Assembly (NCBI RefSeq): GCF_900157385.1
Contig: NZ_LT717700.1
Span: 186,001-250,000 of the forward strand
Length of the DNA: 64,000 nt
Direction of reading: 5' to 3'
DNA from: Mycobacterium terramassiliense
GTDB taxonomy: Bacteria; Actinomycetota; Actinomycetes; Mycobacteriales; Mycobacteriaceae
Shown here: in pieces, positions 16,318 through 27,366 of the stretch
How positions within the stretch are numbered: position 1 is the stretch's first letter
Layout: each line of letters starts with the position of its first letter
Notes under the pieces: model-generated
The model's database searches: none
What the model was told of the DNA's origin: nothing
The model's input: the letters and a program-made list of their open reading frames with translations, nothing else
Translations under genes and position numbers: made by a program

Positions 16318-16716
16318 GTGGCCGACTCCAACGCCCTGCGGATCCTTGTCTACAGCGACAACGCCGAAACCCGCGAGGAAGTGATGCGGGCCTTGGGCAA
16401 GCAGCTGCACCCGGACCTCCCCGAGCTGAGCTACGTCGAGGTGGCGACGGGCCCGATGGTGATCCGCACGATGGACGAGGGCGGCATCGACTTGGCCATC
16501 CTCGATGGCGAAGCCACCCCGACCGGCGGCATGGGCATCGCCAAACAGCTCAAGGACGAACTGCCGACCTGCCCGCCCATCGTGGTGCTCACCGGCCGCC
16601 GCGACGACGCGTGGCTGGCCAGCTGGTCGCGCGCCGAGGGCGCGGTGCCGCACCCGCTGGACCCCATCGTGCTGGGCCGCACGGTGCTTGGGCTGCTCCG
16701 CACTCCCACCCGCTAG
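16318..16716 (+). CDS. orphan response-regulator receiver protein (Rv3143-like)
   Basis: 132 aa from GTG 16318; a single receiver domain with no output domain. The strand-helix pattern begins RILVYSDNAETREEVMRALG, the phospho-acceptor Asp lies in DLAILDGEATPTGGMG (about residue 62), and VVLTGRRDDAWLASWSRAEG carries the conserved Thr region. The acidic pair near residue 12 has only one Asp (SDN). No histidine kinase is adjacent. Position directly before nuoA matches Rv3143 of M. tuberculosis, so a link to complex I or respiration is plausible by context. Confidence 0.82.
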   Translation: MADSNALRILVYSDNAETREEVMRALGKQLHPDLPELSYVEVATGPMVIRTMDEGGIDLAILDGEATPTGGMGIAKQLKDELPTCPPIVVLTGRRDDAWLASWSRAEGAVPHPLDPIVLGRTVLGLLRTPTR

Positions 16717-16981
16717 TCGTTTAGCGCTTTCACCTGCGCCGACACGGAAACACGGACCGTGTGGGCGGTCGCTTAGCATCCGCCCCGTGACGCGCCCGAA
16801 TGCGGGCACGTTAAAACCGGGCAAATACCACCACCCCGGGCACGTGGGCCAGCCGCAACGACGCTATGTTGAAGGTCACTGTGGCGGGCTACAGACCCCG
16901 TTCGTCACAGCAGCCCGGTTACCGCCTGGCCGCCCGCTCAGTTTGGGAGGGCGGCCACATTACGACGGATCATGGAGCGAG
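16717..16981 (+). promoter_or_regulatory. nuo operon leader region with a 13-bp dyad
   Basis: This 265-base gap before nuoA is the only sizeable non-coding stretch near the operon, so it should hold the nuo promoter. It contains the dyad ACACGG-A-CCGTGT at 16750-16762 and a second ACACGG copy just before it. The nuoA Shine-Dalgarno sequence GGAG is at 16974-16977. I could not identify convincing -35/-10 boxes or a CRP or DosR site by eye. Confidence 0.4.
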
Positions 16982-17359
16982 TTGAACGTCTACATACCCA
17001 TCCTGGTGCTAGGCGCGATCGCCACCGCCTTTGCCGTGGGCTCGGTGGCGATCGCGAGTTTGGCGGGCCCGTCCCGGTACAACAAGTCGAAGCTGGCGGC
17101 CTACGAGTGCGGCATCGAGCCCACCGAATCCCCCGTGAGCGGCCCGCACGCGACGGCCGGGCAGCGGTTCCCGGTGAAGTATTACCTGACCGCAATGCTG
17201 TTCATCGTCTTCGACATCGAAATCGTGTTCCTGTATCCCTGGGCGGTCAGCTACGACGCGCTGGGGACCTTTGCTCTGGTCGAGATGGTGGTGTTCATGC
17301 TCACGGTCTTCGTGGCGTACGCCTATGTGTGGCGCCGCGGCGGCCTGACGTGGGATTGA
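16982..17359 (+). CDS. nuoA: NADH-quinone oxidoreductase subunit A
   Basis: 125 aa from TTG 16982, chosen because GGAG at 16974-16977 is correctly spaced and the protein then begins [16 protein letters not shown] as in homologues. Three membrane segments (about residues 3-28, 66-88, 94-117). The loop has [11 protein letters not shown], and the conserved [27 protein letters not shown] with the acidic residues of the quinone-site loop region is intact. Membrane-arm subunit of proton-pumping complex I. First gene of nuoA-N. Confidence 0.93.
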   Translation: MNVYIPILVLGAIATAFAVGSVAIASLAGPSRYNKSKLAAYECGIEPTESPVSGPHATAGQRFPVKYYLTAMLFIVFDIEIVFLYPWAVSYDALGTFALVEMVVFMLTVFVAYAYVWRRGGLTWD

Positions 17360-17366
17360 GGTAGAC

Positions 17367-17921
17367 GTGGGCCTGGAAGAACAGCTGCCCGGTGGCATCC
17401 TGCTGTCGACCGTCGAGAAGGTGGCGGGCTACGTCCGCAAGAACTCGCTGTGGCCGGCCACCTTCGGGCTGGCGTGCTGCGCGATCGAGATGATGGCGAC
17501 CGCGGGGCCGAGGTTCGACATCGCGCGGTTCGGCATGGAACGGTTCTCGGCCACGCCGCGGCAGGCCGACCTGATGATCGTGGCCGGGCGGGTGAGCCAG
17601 AAGATGGCCCCGGTGCTGCGGCAGATCTACGACCAGATGGGCGAGCCGAAATGGGTGCTGGCCATGGGCGTGTGCGCATCGTCGGGCGGGATGTTCAACA
17701 ACTACGCGATCGTGCAAGGCGTGGACCACGTGGTTCCGGTGGACATCTACCTGCCCGGCTGCCCGCCGCGGCCGGAAATGCTGCTGCACGCAATCCTCAA
17801 GCTGCACGAGAAGATTCAGCAAATGCCGCTGGGCGTCAACCGCGAAGAAGCCATCGCCGAGGCCGAGCAGGCGGCGCTGGCGGCTCGGCCCACCATCGAG
17901 ATGCGCGGGCTGCTGCGATGA
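17367..17921 (+). CDS. nuoB: NADH-quinone oxidoreductase subunit B
   Basis: 184 aa from GTG 17367. All ligands of the N2 4Fe-4S cluster are visible: [21 protein letters not shown] and LPGCPPRPE. Peripheral-arm subunit that passes electrons from N2 to menaquinone at the NuoD interface. Its stop overlaps the nuoC start in ATGA. Confidence 0.95.
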   Translation: MGLEEQLPGGILLSTVEKVAGYVRKNSLWPATFGLACCAIEMMATAGPRFDIARFGMERFSATPRQADLMIVAGRVSQKMAPVLRQIYDQMGEPKWVLAMGVCASSGGMFNNYAIVQGVDHVVPVDIYLPGCPPRPEMLLHAILKLHEKIQQMPLGVNREEAIAEAEQAALAARPTIEMRGLLR

Positions 17922-18646
17922 GCTCGCCGGACCACGACCCGAAGGTAGCGGCCAGCGAGGTGGGCGGATCGGTCCCCACCGCCGACGAAGAGGTCATCGA
18001 CGTTCGCCGCGGCATGTTCGGGGTCAGGGGCACCGGCGACACCTCCGGGTACGGGCGGCTGGTGCGCGAGGTCACGCTGCCCGGCAGCAGCCCCCGGCCC
18101 TACGGCGGTTACTTCGACGACATCGCCGACCGGCTGGCCGAGGCGCTGGGCCGCAACGGTGTCGAATTCGACGACGCGATAGAGAAAGTCGTGGTCGACC
18201 GCGACGAGCTGACGCTGCACGTCCGCCGCGATCTGCTGCCGCAGGTGGCCCAGCGGCTGCGGGACGAGCCGGACCTGCGCTTCGAGCTGTGCCTGGGCGT
18301 CAACGGGGTGCACTACCCACACGAGACGGGCCGGGAATTGCACGCCGTCTACCCGCTGCAATCGATCACCCATAACCGTCGGCTGCGGCTGGAAGTGGCT
18401 GCGCCGGACAGCGATCCGCACATCCCGTCGCTGTATGGGGTCTATCCCACCAACGACTGGCACGAGCGGGAAACCTACGACTTCTTCGGGATCATCTTCG
18501 ACGGCCACCCGTCGCTCACCCGGATCGAGATGCCCGACGACTGGCACGGGCATCCGCAGCGCAAGGACTACCCACTGGGTGGCGTCCCGGTCGAATACAA
18601 GGGCGCGAAGATCCCCCCACCCGACGAGCGCAGGGGCTACAACTGA
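17918..18646 (+). CDS. nuoC: NADH-quinone oxidoreductase subunit C
   Basis: 242 aa. The 30-kDa subunit signature [20 protein letters not shown] and the following [21 protein letters not shown] are present. The N-terminal extension of about 50 residues is polar (mycobacterial forms are longer than those of E. coli). Separate from NuoD here, unlike the E. coli NuoCD fusion. Structural subunit of the peripheral arm. Overlaps nuoB and nuoD by a few bases. Confidence 0.94.
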   Translation: MSSPDHDPKVAASEVGGSVPTADEEVIDVRRGMFGVRGTGDTSGYGRLVREVTLPGSSPRPYGGYFDDIADRLAEALGRNGVEFDDAIEKVVVDRDELTLHVRRDLLPQVAQRLRDEPDLRFELCLGVNGVHYPHETGRELHAVYPLQSITHNRRLRLEVAAPDSDPHIPSLYGVYPTNDWHERETYDFFGIIFDGHPSLTRIEMPDDWHGHPQRKDYPLGGVPVEYKGAKIPPPDERRGYN

Positions 18647-19950
18647 TGAGCGACACCGACACTGAAACTGTCCTGGTCGCGGGCGGCCAGGACTGGGACC
18701 AGGTCGTGGAGGCCGCCCGCAACGCGGACCCTGGTGAACGCATCGTCGTCAACATGGGGCCCCAGCACCCGTCCACCCACGGCGTGTTGCGCCTGATCCT
18801 CGAGATCGAGGGCGAGACCGTCACCCAGGCCCGATGCGGAATCGGCTACCTGCACACCGGGATCGAGAAAAACCTCGAATACCGTTACTGGACCCAGGGC
18901 GTCACCTTCGTGACCCGAATGGACTACCTGTCACCGTTTTTCAACGAGACGGCGTACTGCCTGGGCGTGGAGAAGCTGCTCGGCATCACCGACGAGATTC
19001 CGGAGCGCGTCAACGTCATCCGGGTCATGATGATGGAGCTCAACCGGATCTCATCGCACTTGGTCGCGCTGGCGACCGGCGGCATGGAACTGGGCGCGAT
19101 GACCCCGATGTTCGTCGGTTTCCGCGGGCGCGAGATCGTCCTGAACCTGTTCGAATCCATCACCGGCCTGCGGATGAACAGCGCCTACATCCGGCCCGGC
19201 GGCGTCGCGCAGGACCTGCCGCAGGGCGCGGAAACCGAGATCGCCGAGGCCCTCGAGCAGTTGAAGCAGCCGCTGCGCGAAATGGGCGAGCTGCTCAACG
19301 AAAACGCCATCTGGAAGGCGCGCACCGAGGGCGTGGGCTACCTGGACCTGACCGGCTGCATGGCGCTGGGCATCACCGGCCCGATCCTGCGCTCCACCGG
19401 GCTGCCGCACGACCTGCGCAAGAGCGAGCCCTACTGCGGCTACGAGAACTACGAGTTCGACGTGATCACCGACGACGGTTGTGATGCGTACGGGCGCTAC
19501 ATCATTCGCGTCAAAGAGATGTGGGAGTCGATCAAGATCGTGCAGCAGTGTCTGGACAAGTTGCGGCCGGGCCCGACGATGGTCGAGGACCGAAAGATCG
19601 CCTGGCCGGCCGACCTGAAGGTGGGCCCGGACGGCATGGGGAACTCCCCCGAGCACATCGCGAAGATCATGGGCGGCTCGATGGAGGCGCTGATCCACCA
19701 CTTCAAGCTCGTCACCGAGGGCATTCGCGTTCCCGCGGGCCAGGTTTACACCGCGGTGGAATCGCCGCGCGGCGAGCTGGGCGTGCACATGGTCAGCGAC
19801 GGCGGCACCCGGCCCTACCGCGTGCACTACCGCGACCCGTCCTTCACCAACCTGCAGTCGGTCGCCGCGATGTGCGAGGGCGGGATGGTCGCAGACCTGA
19901 TCGCCGCCGTCGCCAGCATCGACCCGGTGATGGGCGGGGTCGACCGATGA
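18646..19950 (+). CDS. nuoD: NADH-quinone oxidoreductase subunit D
   Basis: 434 aa; TGATG overlap with nuoC. 49-kDa subunit signatures: [20 protein letters not shown] and [18 protein letters not shown] near residues 40-85, [21 protein letters not shown] later and a C-terminus ending [11 protein letters not shown]. Homologous to the large subunit of NiFe hydrogenases but without metal ligands; it forms the quinone pocket with NuoB. It is the core catalytic interface of the complex. Confidence 0.95.
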   Translation: MSDTDTETVLVAGGQDWDQVVEAARNADPGERIVVNMGPQHPSTHGVLRLILEIEGETVTQARCGIGYLHTGIEKNLEYRYWTQGVTFVTRMDYLSPFFNETAYCLGVEKLLGITDEIPERVNVIRVMMMELNRISSHLVALATGGMELGAMTPMFVGFRGREIVLNLFESITGLRMNSAYIRPGGVAQDLPQGAETEIAEALEQLKQPLREMGELLNENAIWKARTEGVGYLDLTGCMALGITGPILRSTGLPHDLRKSEPYCGYENYEFDVITDDGCDAYGRYIIRVKEMWESIKIVQQCLDKLRPGPTMVEDRKIAWPADLKVGPDGMGNSPEHIAKIMGGSMEALIHHFKLVTEGIRVPAGQVYTAVESPRGELGVHMVSDGGTRPYRVHYRDPSFTNLQSVAAMCEGGMVADLIAAVASIDPVMGGVDR

Positions 19951-20711
19951 CGGGCCCGCAGGGCCAACCGGTGTTCATCCGGCTCGGGCCGCCGCCCGAC
20001 GAGCCCAACGCGTTCGTGGTCGAGGGTGCGCCGCAGTCGTATTCGCCCGAGGTGCGGGCGCGGCTCGAGGTCGACGCCAAAGAGATCATGGGCCGCTACC
20101 CCAGCAAGCGCTCCGCCCTGCTGCCGCTGCTGCACCTGGTGCAATCCGAGGACTCGTACCTGACCCCGGCGGGCCTGGAGTTCTGCGGCGAGCAGCTGGG
20201 ACTGACCGGCGCCGAAGTGTCCGCGGTGGCAAGCTTTTACACGATGTACCGCCGCGGTCCCACCGGCGATTACCTGGTCGGGGTCTGCACCAACACGCTG
20301 TGCGCGGTGATGGGTGGCGACGCCATCTTCGAGACGCTGGTCAATCATCTCGGGGTCCGCAACGACCAGACCACCCCCGACGGCAAGATCACCCTGCAAC
20401 ACATCGAGTGCAACGCCGCGTGCGACTTCGCACCGGTCGTGATGGTCAACTGGGAGTTCTTCGACAACCAGACGCCGGAGTCGGCGCGCGAACTGGTCGA
20501 CTCGCTGCGCTCCGGCGAACCCCAGGCGCCCACCCGCGGGGCCCCGCTGTGCGCCTTCCGCGAGACGTCCCGCATCCTGGCCGGCCTGCCCGACGAGCGT
20601 CCGGACCAGGGCCAGGGCGGCGCGGGCGCCGCGACGCTGGCCGGCCTGAAGGTGGCGAGGGAACTCGGCATGGAGGCGCCCGAAGCCCCGTCGTCCGGGA
20701 AGGATCAGTGA
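19947..20711 (+). CDS. nuoE: NADH-quinone oxidoreductase subunit E
   Basis: 254 aa from ATG 19947 (overlaps nuoD stop). Thioredoxin-like 2Fe-2S subunit: ligands in [12 protein letters not shown] and [13 protein letters not shown] give the C-x4-C and C-x3-C pairs of cluster N1a. A C-terminal tail of about 70 residues rich in Gly/Pro/Ala extends beyond the usual domain. Part of the NADH-oxidising module with NuoF and NuoG. Confidence 0.95.
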   Translation: MTGPQGQPVFIRLGPPPDEPNAFVVEGAPQSYSPEVRARLEVDAKEIMGRYPSKRSALLPLLHLVQSEDSYLTPAGLEFCGEQLGLTGAEVSAVASFYTMYRRGPTGDYLVGVCTNTLCAVMGGDAIFETLVNHLGVRNDQTTPDGKITLQHIECNAACDFAPVVMVNWEFFDNQTPESARELVDSLRSGEPQAPTRGAPLCAFRETSRILAGLPDERPDQGQGGAGAATLAGLKVARELGMEAPEAPSSGKDQ

Positions 20712-22054
20712 TGGCCGCCCCCACCGCCCAGGCGACGCCGTTGACGCCGGTGATCAGCCGCTTCTGGGACGATCCCGAGTCGTGGACGCTGGAGACCTAC
20801 CGCCGCAACGACGGCTACCGGGCCATGCAGAAGGCGCTGAGCATGAAGCCCGACGACGTGATGGGCGTCGTCAAGGACTCCGGCCTGCGCGGCCGCGGCG
20901 GCGCGGGCTTCTCCACGGGGACCAAGTGGTCGTTCATCCCGCAGGGCGACACCGGCGCGGCCGCCAAGCCGCATTACCTGGTGGTCAACGCCGACGAGTC
21001 GGAACCCGGCACGTGCAAAGACATTCCGCTGATGCTGGCGACACCGCACGTCCTCGTCGAGGGCGTCATCATCGCCGCGTACGCGATCCGGGCCAGCCAC
21101 GCGTTCATCTACGTGCGCGGCGAGGTGCTGCCGGTCTTGCGCCGGTTGCAGAACGCGGTGGCCGAGGCCTATGCCGCCGGTTACCTGGGCCGCGACATCA
21201 ACGGTTCCGGCTTCGACCTCGAGTTGGTGGTGCACGCCGGCGCGGGCGCCTACATCTGTGGTGAGGAGACCGCGCTGCTCGACTCGCTGGAGGGCCGGCG
21301 CGGGCAGCCGCGGCTGAGGCCGCCGTTCCCCGCGGTGGCCGGCCTCTACGGCTGCCCGACGGTGATCAACAACGTCGAGACGATCGCCAGCGTCCCGCCG
21401 ATCATCCTCAACGGCGCCGAATGGTTCCGCTCGATGGGCAGCGAGAAATCGCCTGGCTTCACGCTGTATTCGTTGTCCGGCCACGTCACCCGGCCGGGCC
21501 AGTACGAGGCCCCGCTCGGGATCACGCTGCGCGAGTTGCTGGCCTACGCCGGCGGCGTGCGGGCCGGGCACCGGCTCAAGTTCTGGACGCCCGGCGGGTC
21601 CTCGACGCCGCTGCTCACCGACGAGCACCTCGACGTGCCGCTGGATTACGAGGGCGTGGGCGGCGCCGGCTCGATGCTGGGCACCAAGGCGCTGGAGATC
21701 TTCGACGAGACAACCTGTGTCGTGCGCGCGGTGCGCCGCTGGACCGAGTTCTACAAGCACGAATCGTGCGGCAAGTGCACGCCGTGCCGCGAGGGCACCT
21801 TCTGGCTGGACAAGATCTACGAGCGGCTGGAAACCGGCTCGAAGACCAACCCAGCCACCAGCGAGGACATCGATAAATTGACGGACATCTCCAACACCAT
21901 TCTCGGAAAGTCGTTCTGCGCGTTGGGCGATGGTGCCGCCAGCCCGGTGATGTCGTCGATCCAGTATTTCCGCGACGAGTACCTCGCCCACGTCGAGGGC
22001 GGCGGCTGCCCGTTCGACCCCCGGGATTCCATGCTCAACGGAGGTGGCTCGTGA
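20711..22054 (+). CDS. nuoF: NADH-quinone oxidoreductase subunit F
   Basis: 447 aa from ATG 20711; GTG 20708 is an alternative one codon upstream. 51-kDa flavoprotein: [17 protein letters not shown] (FMN/NADH binding), [21 protein letters not shown], and the N3 4Fe-4S ligands in [16 protein letters not shown], with a fourth Cys in KSFCALGDG. This subunit oxidises NADH. Stop overlaps the nuoG GTG start. Confidence 0.95.
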   Translation: MAAPTAQATPLTPVISRFWDDPESWTLETYRRNDGYRAMQKALSMKPDDVMGVVKDSGLRGRGGAGFSTGTKWSFIPQGDTGAAAKPHYLVVNADESEPGTCKDIPLMLATPHVLVEGVIIAAYAIRASHAFIYVRGEVLPVLRRLQNAVAEAYAAGYLGRDINGSGFDLELVVHAGAGAYICGEETALLDSLEGRRGQPRLRPPFPAVAGLYGCPTVINNVETIASVPPIILNGAEWFRSMGSEKSPGFTLYSLSGHVTRPGQYEAPLGITLRELLAYAGGVRAGHRLKFWTPGGSSTPLLTDEHLDVPLDYEGVGGAGSMLGTKALEIFDETTCVVRAVRRWTEFYKHESCGKCTPCREGTFWLDKIYERLETGSKTNPATSEDIDKLTDISNTILGKSFCALGDGAASPVMSSIQYFRDEYLAHVEGGGCPFDPRDSMLNGGGS

Positions 22055-24459
22055 CACAGGCGGCCGACACCGAAAACCAGGTGTCCAAACCGGAGATGGT
22101 GACGTTGACCATCGACGGCGCCGAGATCAGCGTTCCCAAGGGGACCCTGGTGATCCGCGCCGCCGAGTTGATGGGCATCCAGATCCCGCGGTTCTGTGAC
22201 CACCCGCTGCTGGACCCGGTCGGCGCGTGCCGCCAGTGCCTGGTCGAGGTCGAGGGACAGCGCAAGCCGATGGCGTCGTGCACGACGGTCGCCACCGACG
22301 ACATGGTGGTGCGCACCCAGCTCACCTCCGAGGCCGCCGACAAGGCCCAGCACGGCGTCATGGAGCTGCTGCTGATCAACCACCCGCTGGACTGCCCGAT
22401 GTGCGACAAGGGCGGCGAATGCCCGCTGCAGAACCAGGCAATGTCCAACGGCCGCACCGACTCCCGCTTCACCGACGTCAAGCGAACCTTCGCCAAGCCG
22501 ATCAACATCTCCGCGCAGGTGCTGCTGGACCGCGAGCGCTGCATCCTGTGCGCCCGCTGCACGCGGTTCTCCGAGCAGATCGCCGGCGACCCGTTCATCG
22601 ACATGCAGGAGCGCGGCGCCCTGCAGCAGGTCGGCATCTACGCCAATGAGCCGTTCGATTCGTACTTTTCGGGCAACACCGTACAGATCTGCCCGGTGGG
22701 CGCGCTCACCGGGACCGCGTACCGCTTCCGGGCCCGCCCCTTCGACCTGGTCTCCAGCCCGAGCGTGTGCGAGCACTGCGCTTCGGGCTGCGCGCAGCGC
22801 ACCGACCACCGCCGCGGCAAGGTGCTGCGCCGGCTGGCCGGCGACGACCCCGAAGTCAACGAGGAATGGAACTGCGACAAGGGCCGGTGGGCCTTCACCT
22901 ACGCCACCCAGCCGGACGTGATCGCCACCCCCCTGGTCCGGGACGCGAACGGCGAGCTGCAGCCGGCGTCGTGGTCGCACGCGATCGTCGCGGCGGCCCA
23001 GGGGCTCGAGGCGGCCCGGGGACGTACCGGCGTGCTGGTCGGCGGGCGGGCGACTTGGGAAGACGCCTACGCCTACAGCAAGTTCGCGCGAATCACGTTG
23101 GACACCAACGATATCGACTTCCGCGCCCGGCCACACTCGGCCGAGGAGGCCGACTTCCTGGCGGCCCGGGTGGCCGGGCGGCCGGTGACGGTCAGCTACG
23201 CCGACCTGGAGACCGCGCCGGTGGTGGTGCTGGTCGGCTTCGAGCCCGAAGACGAGTCGCCCATCGTGTTCCTGCGGCTGCGCAAGGCCGCCCGCAAGCA
23301 CGGGCTGGCTGTGTACGCGATCGCGCCGTTCGCCACCCGCGCGCTGACGAAGCTGTCGGGCCGGCTGATCAAGACCGTGCCCGGCGCCGAAGCGGCCGCG
23401 CTGGACGGGCTGACCGGCGGCGAGGTGGGCGAGCTGCTGTCCAAACCCGGCGCCGTCATCATGGTCGGCGAACGCCTGGCCACGGCGCCCGGGGGGCTGT
23501 CCGCCGCGGCCCGGCTCGCCGACGCCACCGGAGCCCGGCTGGCGTGGGTGCCGCGCCGGGCGGGCGAGCGCGGCGCGCTGGAGGCCGGCGCGCTGCCCAC
23601 CCTGCTGCCCGGCGGCCGCCCGGTCGCCGACGACGCCGCGCGCGCGCAGGTCGCGGCGGCCTGGAACGTCGACGAATTGCCTTCCGCCACCGGGCGGGAC
23701 GCGCACGCCATCCTGGCCGCGGCCACCGACGGCTCCCTGGCGGCGCTCCTGGTCGGCGGCATCGAGCCGAACGACTTCGCCGACCCCGACGCGGTGCTGG
23801 CCGCGCTCGACGCCGCCGGTTTCGTCGTCAGCCTGGAGCTGCGGCACGGCCCGGTCACCGAACGCGCCGACGTGGTGTTCCCGGTCGCGCCGACGACGCA
23901 GAAGTCCGGTGCGTTCGTCAACTGGGAGGGCCGCTACCGCGGATTCGCGCCCGCGCTGCACGGCACCACCCAGCAAGCCCGCCAGTCCGATCACAAGGTG
24001 CTCGACACGCTGGCCGACGAGATGGGCGTCTACCTCGGAACGACCACCGTCGAGGCGGCCCGCGAGGAACTGTCCGGGCTGGGGACCTGGGACGGTGAAC
24101 ACGCCGCCGCCCCGCAGGTCGCCAATCCCGAACCGGCCACGCCGGGGCAGGGTGAGGCCGTCCTGAGCGGATGGCGGTTGCTGCTCGACGAGGGCCGATT
24201 GCAGGACGGCGAACCGCATTTGGCCGGCACCGCGCGCAAGCCCGTCGTCCGGCTGTCGGCCGACACCGCCGCCGAGATCGGCGCCGCCGACGGCGACAAC
24301 GTCACGGTCAGCACACCGCGCGGCTCGATCACCCTGCCGCTGAACATCACCGACATGCCCGACCGGGTGGTGTGGCTGCCGCTGAACTCGCCGGGATCGG
24401 CGGTGCACCGGAAATTGGGCGTAACCATCGGCAGCACAGTGAAAATCGGAGTGGGCTGA
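22051..24459 (+). CDS. nuoG: NADH-quinone oxidoreductase subunit G
   Basis: 802 aa from GTG 22051. N-terminal 2Fe-2S ferredoxin domain ([22 protein letters not shown]), then [17 protein letters not shown], then [10 protein letters not shown] for 4Fe-4S clusters, a further Cys set [11 protein letters not shown] (N7-type cluster) and a long molybdopterin-oxidoreductase-like domain. The C-terminal part ends with a small MopB-like beta domain ([20 protein letters not shown]). It wires electrons from NuoF/E to NuoI. Confidence 0.95.
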   Translation: MTQAADTENQVSKPEMVTLTIDGAEISVPKGTLVIRAAELMGIQIPRFCDHPLLDPVGACRQCLVEVEGQRKPMASCTTVATDDMVVRTQLTSEAADKAQHGVMELLLINHPLDCPMCDKGGECPLQNQAMSNGRTDSRFTDVKRTFAKPINISAQVLLDRERCILCARCTRFSEQIAGDPFIDMQERGALQQVGIYANEPFDSYFSGNTVQICPVGALTGTAYRFRARPFDLVSSPSVCEHCASGCAQRTDHRRGKVLRRLAGDDPEVNEEWNCDKGRWAFTYATQPDVIATPLVRDANGELQPASWSHAIVAAAQGLEAARGRTGVLVGGRATWEDAYAYSKFARITLDTNDIDFRARPHSAEEADFLAARVAGRPVTVSYADLETAPVVVLVGFEPEDESPIVFLRLRKAARKHGLAVYAIAPFATRALTKLSGRLIKTVPGAEAAALDGLTGGEVGELLSKPGAVIMVGERLATAPGGLSAAARLADATGARLAWVPRRAGERGALEAGALPTLLPGGRPVADDAARAQVAAAWNVDELPSATGRDAHAILAAATDGSLAALLVGGIEPNDFADPDAVLAALDAAGFVVSLELRHGPVTERADVVFPVAPTTQKSGAFVNWEGRYRGFAPALHGTTQQARQSDHKVLDTLADEMGVYLGTTTVEAAREELSGLGTWDGEHAAAPQVANPEPATPGQGEAVLSGWRLLLDEGRLQDGEPHLAGTARKPVVRLSADTAAEIGAADGDNVTVSTPRGSITLPLNITDMPDRVVWLPLNSPGSAVHRKLGVTIGSTVKIGVG

Positions 24460-25730
24460 TGACGACCACCTTGAGCGACTTCGGGCACGACACTTGGTGG
24501 CTGGTGCTGGGCAAGGCGCTGGCCATCTTCGTGTTCCTCATGCTCAATGTGCTCGTCGCAATCCTGCTCGAGCGCAAGATTCTGGGCTGGATGCAGTTGC
24601 GGCCCGGCCCCAACCGGGTGGGGCCGTGGGGCGTCCTGCAGAGCCTGGCCGACGGGATCAAGCTGGCCCTGAAGGAGAGCATCACCCCGGGCGGCATCGA
24701 CAAGTTCGTTTACTTTGCGGCGCCGGTCTTTTCGGTGATTCCCGCATTCACCGCGTTCGCGTTCATCCCGTTCGGGCCGGTGGTGTCGGTGTTCGGCCAC
24801 CGCACGCCGTTGCAGCTGACCGACCTGCCGGTCGCGGTCTTGTTCATCCTGGGGCTCTCGGCGATCGGCGTGTACGGCATCGTGCTCGGCGGCTGGGCGT
24901 CGGGATCCACCTACCCACTGTTGGGCGGGGTGCGCTCCACCGCCCAGGTCATCTCCTACGAAGTCGCGATGGGGCTGTCCTTCGCCGCGGTGTTCCTCTA
25001 CGCCGGCTCGATGTCGACGTCGCAGATCGTGGCCGCCCAGGACCGGGTCTGGTATGTGTTCCTGTTGCTGCCGTCGTTCGTGATCTACCTGATCTCGATG
25101 GTCGGCGAGACCAACCGGGCGCCGTTCGACCTGCCCGAGGCCGAGGGCGAGCTGGTCGCGGGATTCCACACCGAGTACTCGTCGCTGAAGTTCGCGATGT
25201 TCATGTTGGCCGAGTACGTGAACATGATGACGGTGTCGTCGCTGGCCACGGTCATGTTCTTCGGTGGCTGGCATGCGCCCTGGCCGCTGAACATGTGGGC
25301 CGGGGCCAACACCGGATGGTGGCCGGTGCTCTGGTTCACCGCCAAGATGTGGACCTTCCTGTTCATCTACTTCTGGCTGCGCGCCAGCCTGCCCCGGTTG
25401 CGCTACGACCAGTTCATGGCGCTGGGCTGGAAACTGTTGATCCCGGCCTCGCTGGTGTGGGTGTTGATCGCGGCGGTGATCCGCACGGCGCGCAACCAGG
25501 GGTACGCGCATTGGACGCCGGTGCTGGTGGTCAGCAGCATCGTCGTGGCCGCCGCGCTGGTGCTGCTGTTGCGAAAACCGTTCACAGCGCCGAGCATTCG
25601 CGCGATGGAGCGCCACCTGCGCCGGCAGCGCGACGAAACCCCGTCCCCCGCGATCACCGAGCCGGCGTTCCCGACGCCGCCGCTGCCGGCGCGGAAGGTC
25701 GGAGCGAGCAAGGAGGAAGCACGTGCCTAG
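24459..25730 (+). CDS. nuoH: NADH-quinone oxidoreductase subunit H
   Basis: 423 aa from ATG 24459. About eight to nine membrane helices; ND1 signatures [20 protein letters not shown] and [20 protein letters not shown] with the conserved acidic residues of the quinone tunnel. A hydrophilic tail of about 45 residues follows the last helix. It connects the quinone site to the membrane arm. One-base overlap with the nuoG stop. Confidence 0.95.
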   Translation: MTTTLSDFGHDTWWLVLGKALAIFVFLMLNVLVAILLERKILGWMQLRPGPNRVGPWGVLQSLADGIKLALKESITPGGIDKFVYFAAPVFSVIPAFTAFAFIPFGPVVSVFGHRTPLQLTDLPVAVLFILGLSAIGVYGIVLGGWASGSTYPLLGGVRSTAQVISYEVAMGLSFAAVFLYAGSMSTSQIVAAQDRVWYVFLLLPSFVIYLISMVGETNRAPFDLPEAEGELVAGFHTEYSSLKFAMFMLAEYVNMMTVSSLATVMFFGGWHAPWPLNMWAGANTGWWPVLWFTAKMWTFLFIYFWLRASLPRLRYDQFMALGWKLLIPASLVWVLIAAVIRTARNQGYAHWTPVLVVSSIVVAAALVLLLRKPFTAPSIRAMERHLRRQRDETPSPAITEPAFPTPPLPARKVGASKEEARA

Positions 25731-26268
25731 ATTTCTCGACGCGGTAGCCGGATTCGGCGTGACGCTCGGCTCGATGTTCAAAAAGAGGGTCACCGAGGAA
25801 TATCCGGAGAAGCCGGGCCCGGTCGCGCCGCGGTATCACGGCCGTCACCAACTCAACCGGTACCCCGACGGCCTCGAAAAGTGCATCGGATGCGAGTTGT
25901 GCGCCTGGGCCTGCCCCGCCGACGCGATCTATGTCGAGGGCGCCGACAACACCGAGGAGCTGCGCTACTCGCCGGGTGAACGCTACGGCCGCGTGTACCA
26001 GATCAACTACCTGCGCTGCATCGGCTGCGGCCTGTGCATCGAGGCCTGCCCCACCCGGGCGCTGACGATGACCAACGACTACGAAATGGCCGACGACAAC
26101 CGCGCCGACCTCATCTACGAGAAGGACCGGCTGCTCGCCCCCCTGCTGCAGGACATGCTCGCGCCGCCGCACCCGCGGGCGGCCGGCGCCACCGATAAGG
26201 ACTACTACCAGGGCAACGTGACCGCCCACGGACTGCGCGAGCGCGAGAGCGCCGGAGACACAAGATGA
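25723..26268 (+). CDS. nuoI: NADH-quinone oxidoreductase subunit I
   Basis: 181 aa from GTG 25723 (overlaps nuoH by eight bases). Two complete 4Fe-4S motifs, [18 protein letters not shown] and [18 protein letters not shown], hold clusters N6a and N6b. The N-terminal amphipathic helix region [12 protein letters not shown] docks on the membrane arm. C-terminal tail short. Confidence 0.95.
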   Translation: MPRFLDAVAGFGVTLGSMFKKRVTEEYPEKPGPVAPRYHGRHQLNRYPDGLEKCIGCELCAWACPADAIYVEGADNTEELRYSPGERYGRVYQINYLRCIGCGLCIEACPTRALTMTNDYEMADDNRADLIYEKDRLLAPLLQDMLAPPHPRAAGATDKDYYQGNVTAHGLRERESAGDTR

Positions 26269-27059
26269 TCGCAACGCTCGCCGCCGACACCATCGTTCGC
26301 ACCTCGACCGGCGAGGCGGTCACTTTCTGGGTGCTGGGTGCGCTGGCGCTGGTCGGCGCGCTCGGCGTGGTGCTGGCGGTCAACGCGGTCTATTCCGCGA
26401 TGTTCTTGGCGATGACGATGATCATCCTGGCGGTGTTCTACATGATCCAGGACGCGGTGTTCTTGGGTGTCGTCCAGGTCGTGGTCTACACCGGCGCGGT
26501 GATGATGCTGTTCCTTTTCGTGCTGATGCTGATCGGCGTGGACTCCGCGGAATCACTGAGGGAGACGCTACGCGGCCAGCGCGTTGCGGCGGTGCTCACG
26601 GGAGTCGGGTTCGGCGTTCTGCTGCTGGCCGGTATCGGCAACGTGGCGACCGGTGGCTTCGTGGGGCTGACCGCGGCCAACGCCAACGGCAACGTGGAAG
26701 GCTTGGCCGCACTGATCTTTTCGCGCTATCTCTGGGCGTTCGAGCTCACCAGCGCGTTGCTGATCACCGCGGCCGTGGGCGCGATGGTGCTGGCGCACCG
26801 CGAGCGTTTCGAACGCCGCAAGACGCAACGCGAGATGTCCGAGGAGCGGTTCCGCCCCGGCGGGCACGCCACCCCGCTGCCCAACCCGGGTGTCTACGCA
26901 CGCCACAACGCCGTCGACGTGGCCGCGATGCTGCCCGACGGCTCCTACTCGGAACTGTCGGTGTCGCCGATCCTGCGGCTCCGGGGCGCGGACGGCACCG
27001 TGTTTGACCAGGCCGAGGGCACCCGGCCCGCCGAGGCCGTGAAGGGCGGTGCGTCGTGA
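26265..27059 (+). CDS. nuoJ: NADH-quinone oxidoreductase subunit J
   Basis: 264 aa with five membrane helices in the first 170 residues (ND6 family; [21 protein letters not shown]). A hydrophilic C-terminal tail of about 90 residues is much longer than in E. coli and typical of actinobacteria. Membrane-arm subunit near the quinone-coupling region. Overlaps nuoI and nuoK. Confidence 0.93.
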   Translation: MIATLAADTIVRTSTGEAVTFWVLGALALVGALGVVLAVNAVYSAMFLAMTMIILAVFYMIQDAVFLGVVQVVVYTGAVMMLFLFVLMLIGVDSAESLRETLRGQRVAAVLTGVGFGVLLLAGIGNVATGGFVGLTAANANGNVEGLAALIFSRYLWAFELTSALLITAAVGAMVLAHRERFERRKTQREMSEERFRPGGHATPLPNPGVYARHNAVDVAAMLPDGSYSELSVSPILRLRGADGTVFDQAEGTRPAEAVKGGAS

Positions 27060-27355
27060 ATCCGGCCAATTACCTGTATCTTTCGGCGCTGCTCTTCACC
27101 ATCGGAGCCGCGGGCGTGCTGTTGCGCCGCAACGCCATCGTGATGTTCATGTGCGTCGAGCTGATGCTCAACGCGGTCAACCTGGCGTTCGTCACCTTCG
27201 CGCGGATGCACGGCCACCTCGACGGCCAGATGATCGCCTTCTTCACGATGGTGGTGGCCGCGTGCGAGGTCGTCGTCGGCCTGGCCATCATCATGACGAT
27301 TTTCCGTGCCCGCAAATCCGCGTCGGTCGACGACGCGAACCTACTCAAAGGCTGA
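27056..27355 (+). CDS. nuoK: NADH-quinone oxidoreductase subunit K
   Basis: 99 aa from GTG 27056; three helices, with conserved Glu residues in [12 protein letters not shown] and [13 protein letters not shown] used in proton coupling (ND4L family). Overlaps the nuoJ stop by GTGA. Confidence 0.95.
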   Translation: MNPANYLYLSALLFTIGAAGVLLRRNAIVMFMCVELMLNAVNLAFVTFARMHGHLDGQMIAFFTMVVAACEVVVGLAIIMTIFRARKSASVDDANLLKG

Positions 27356-27366
27356 ACAACGCCACG

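Noticed and set aside
21817..24408. 863-codon open frame on the minus strand across nuoG
   Set aside because: It lies antisense to nuoG, has biased Arg/Gly/His-rich composition and no recognisable domain; a GC-rich shadow frame.
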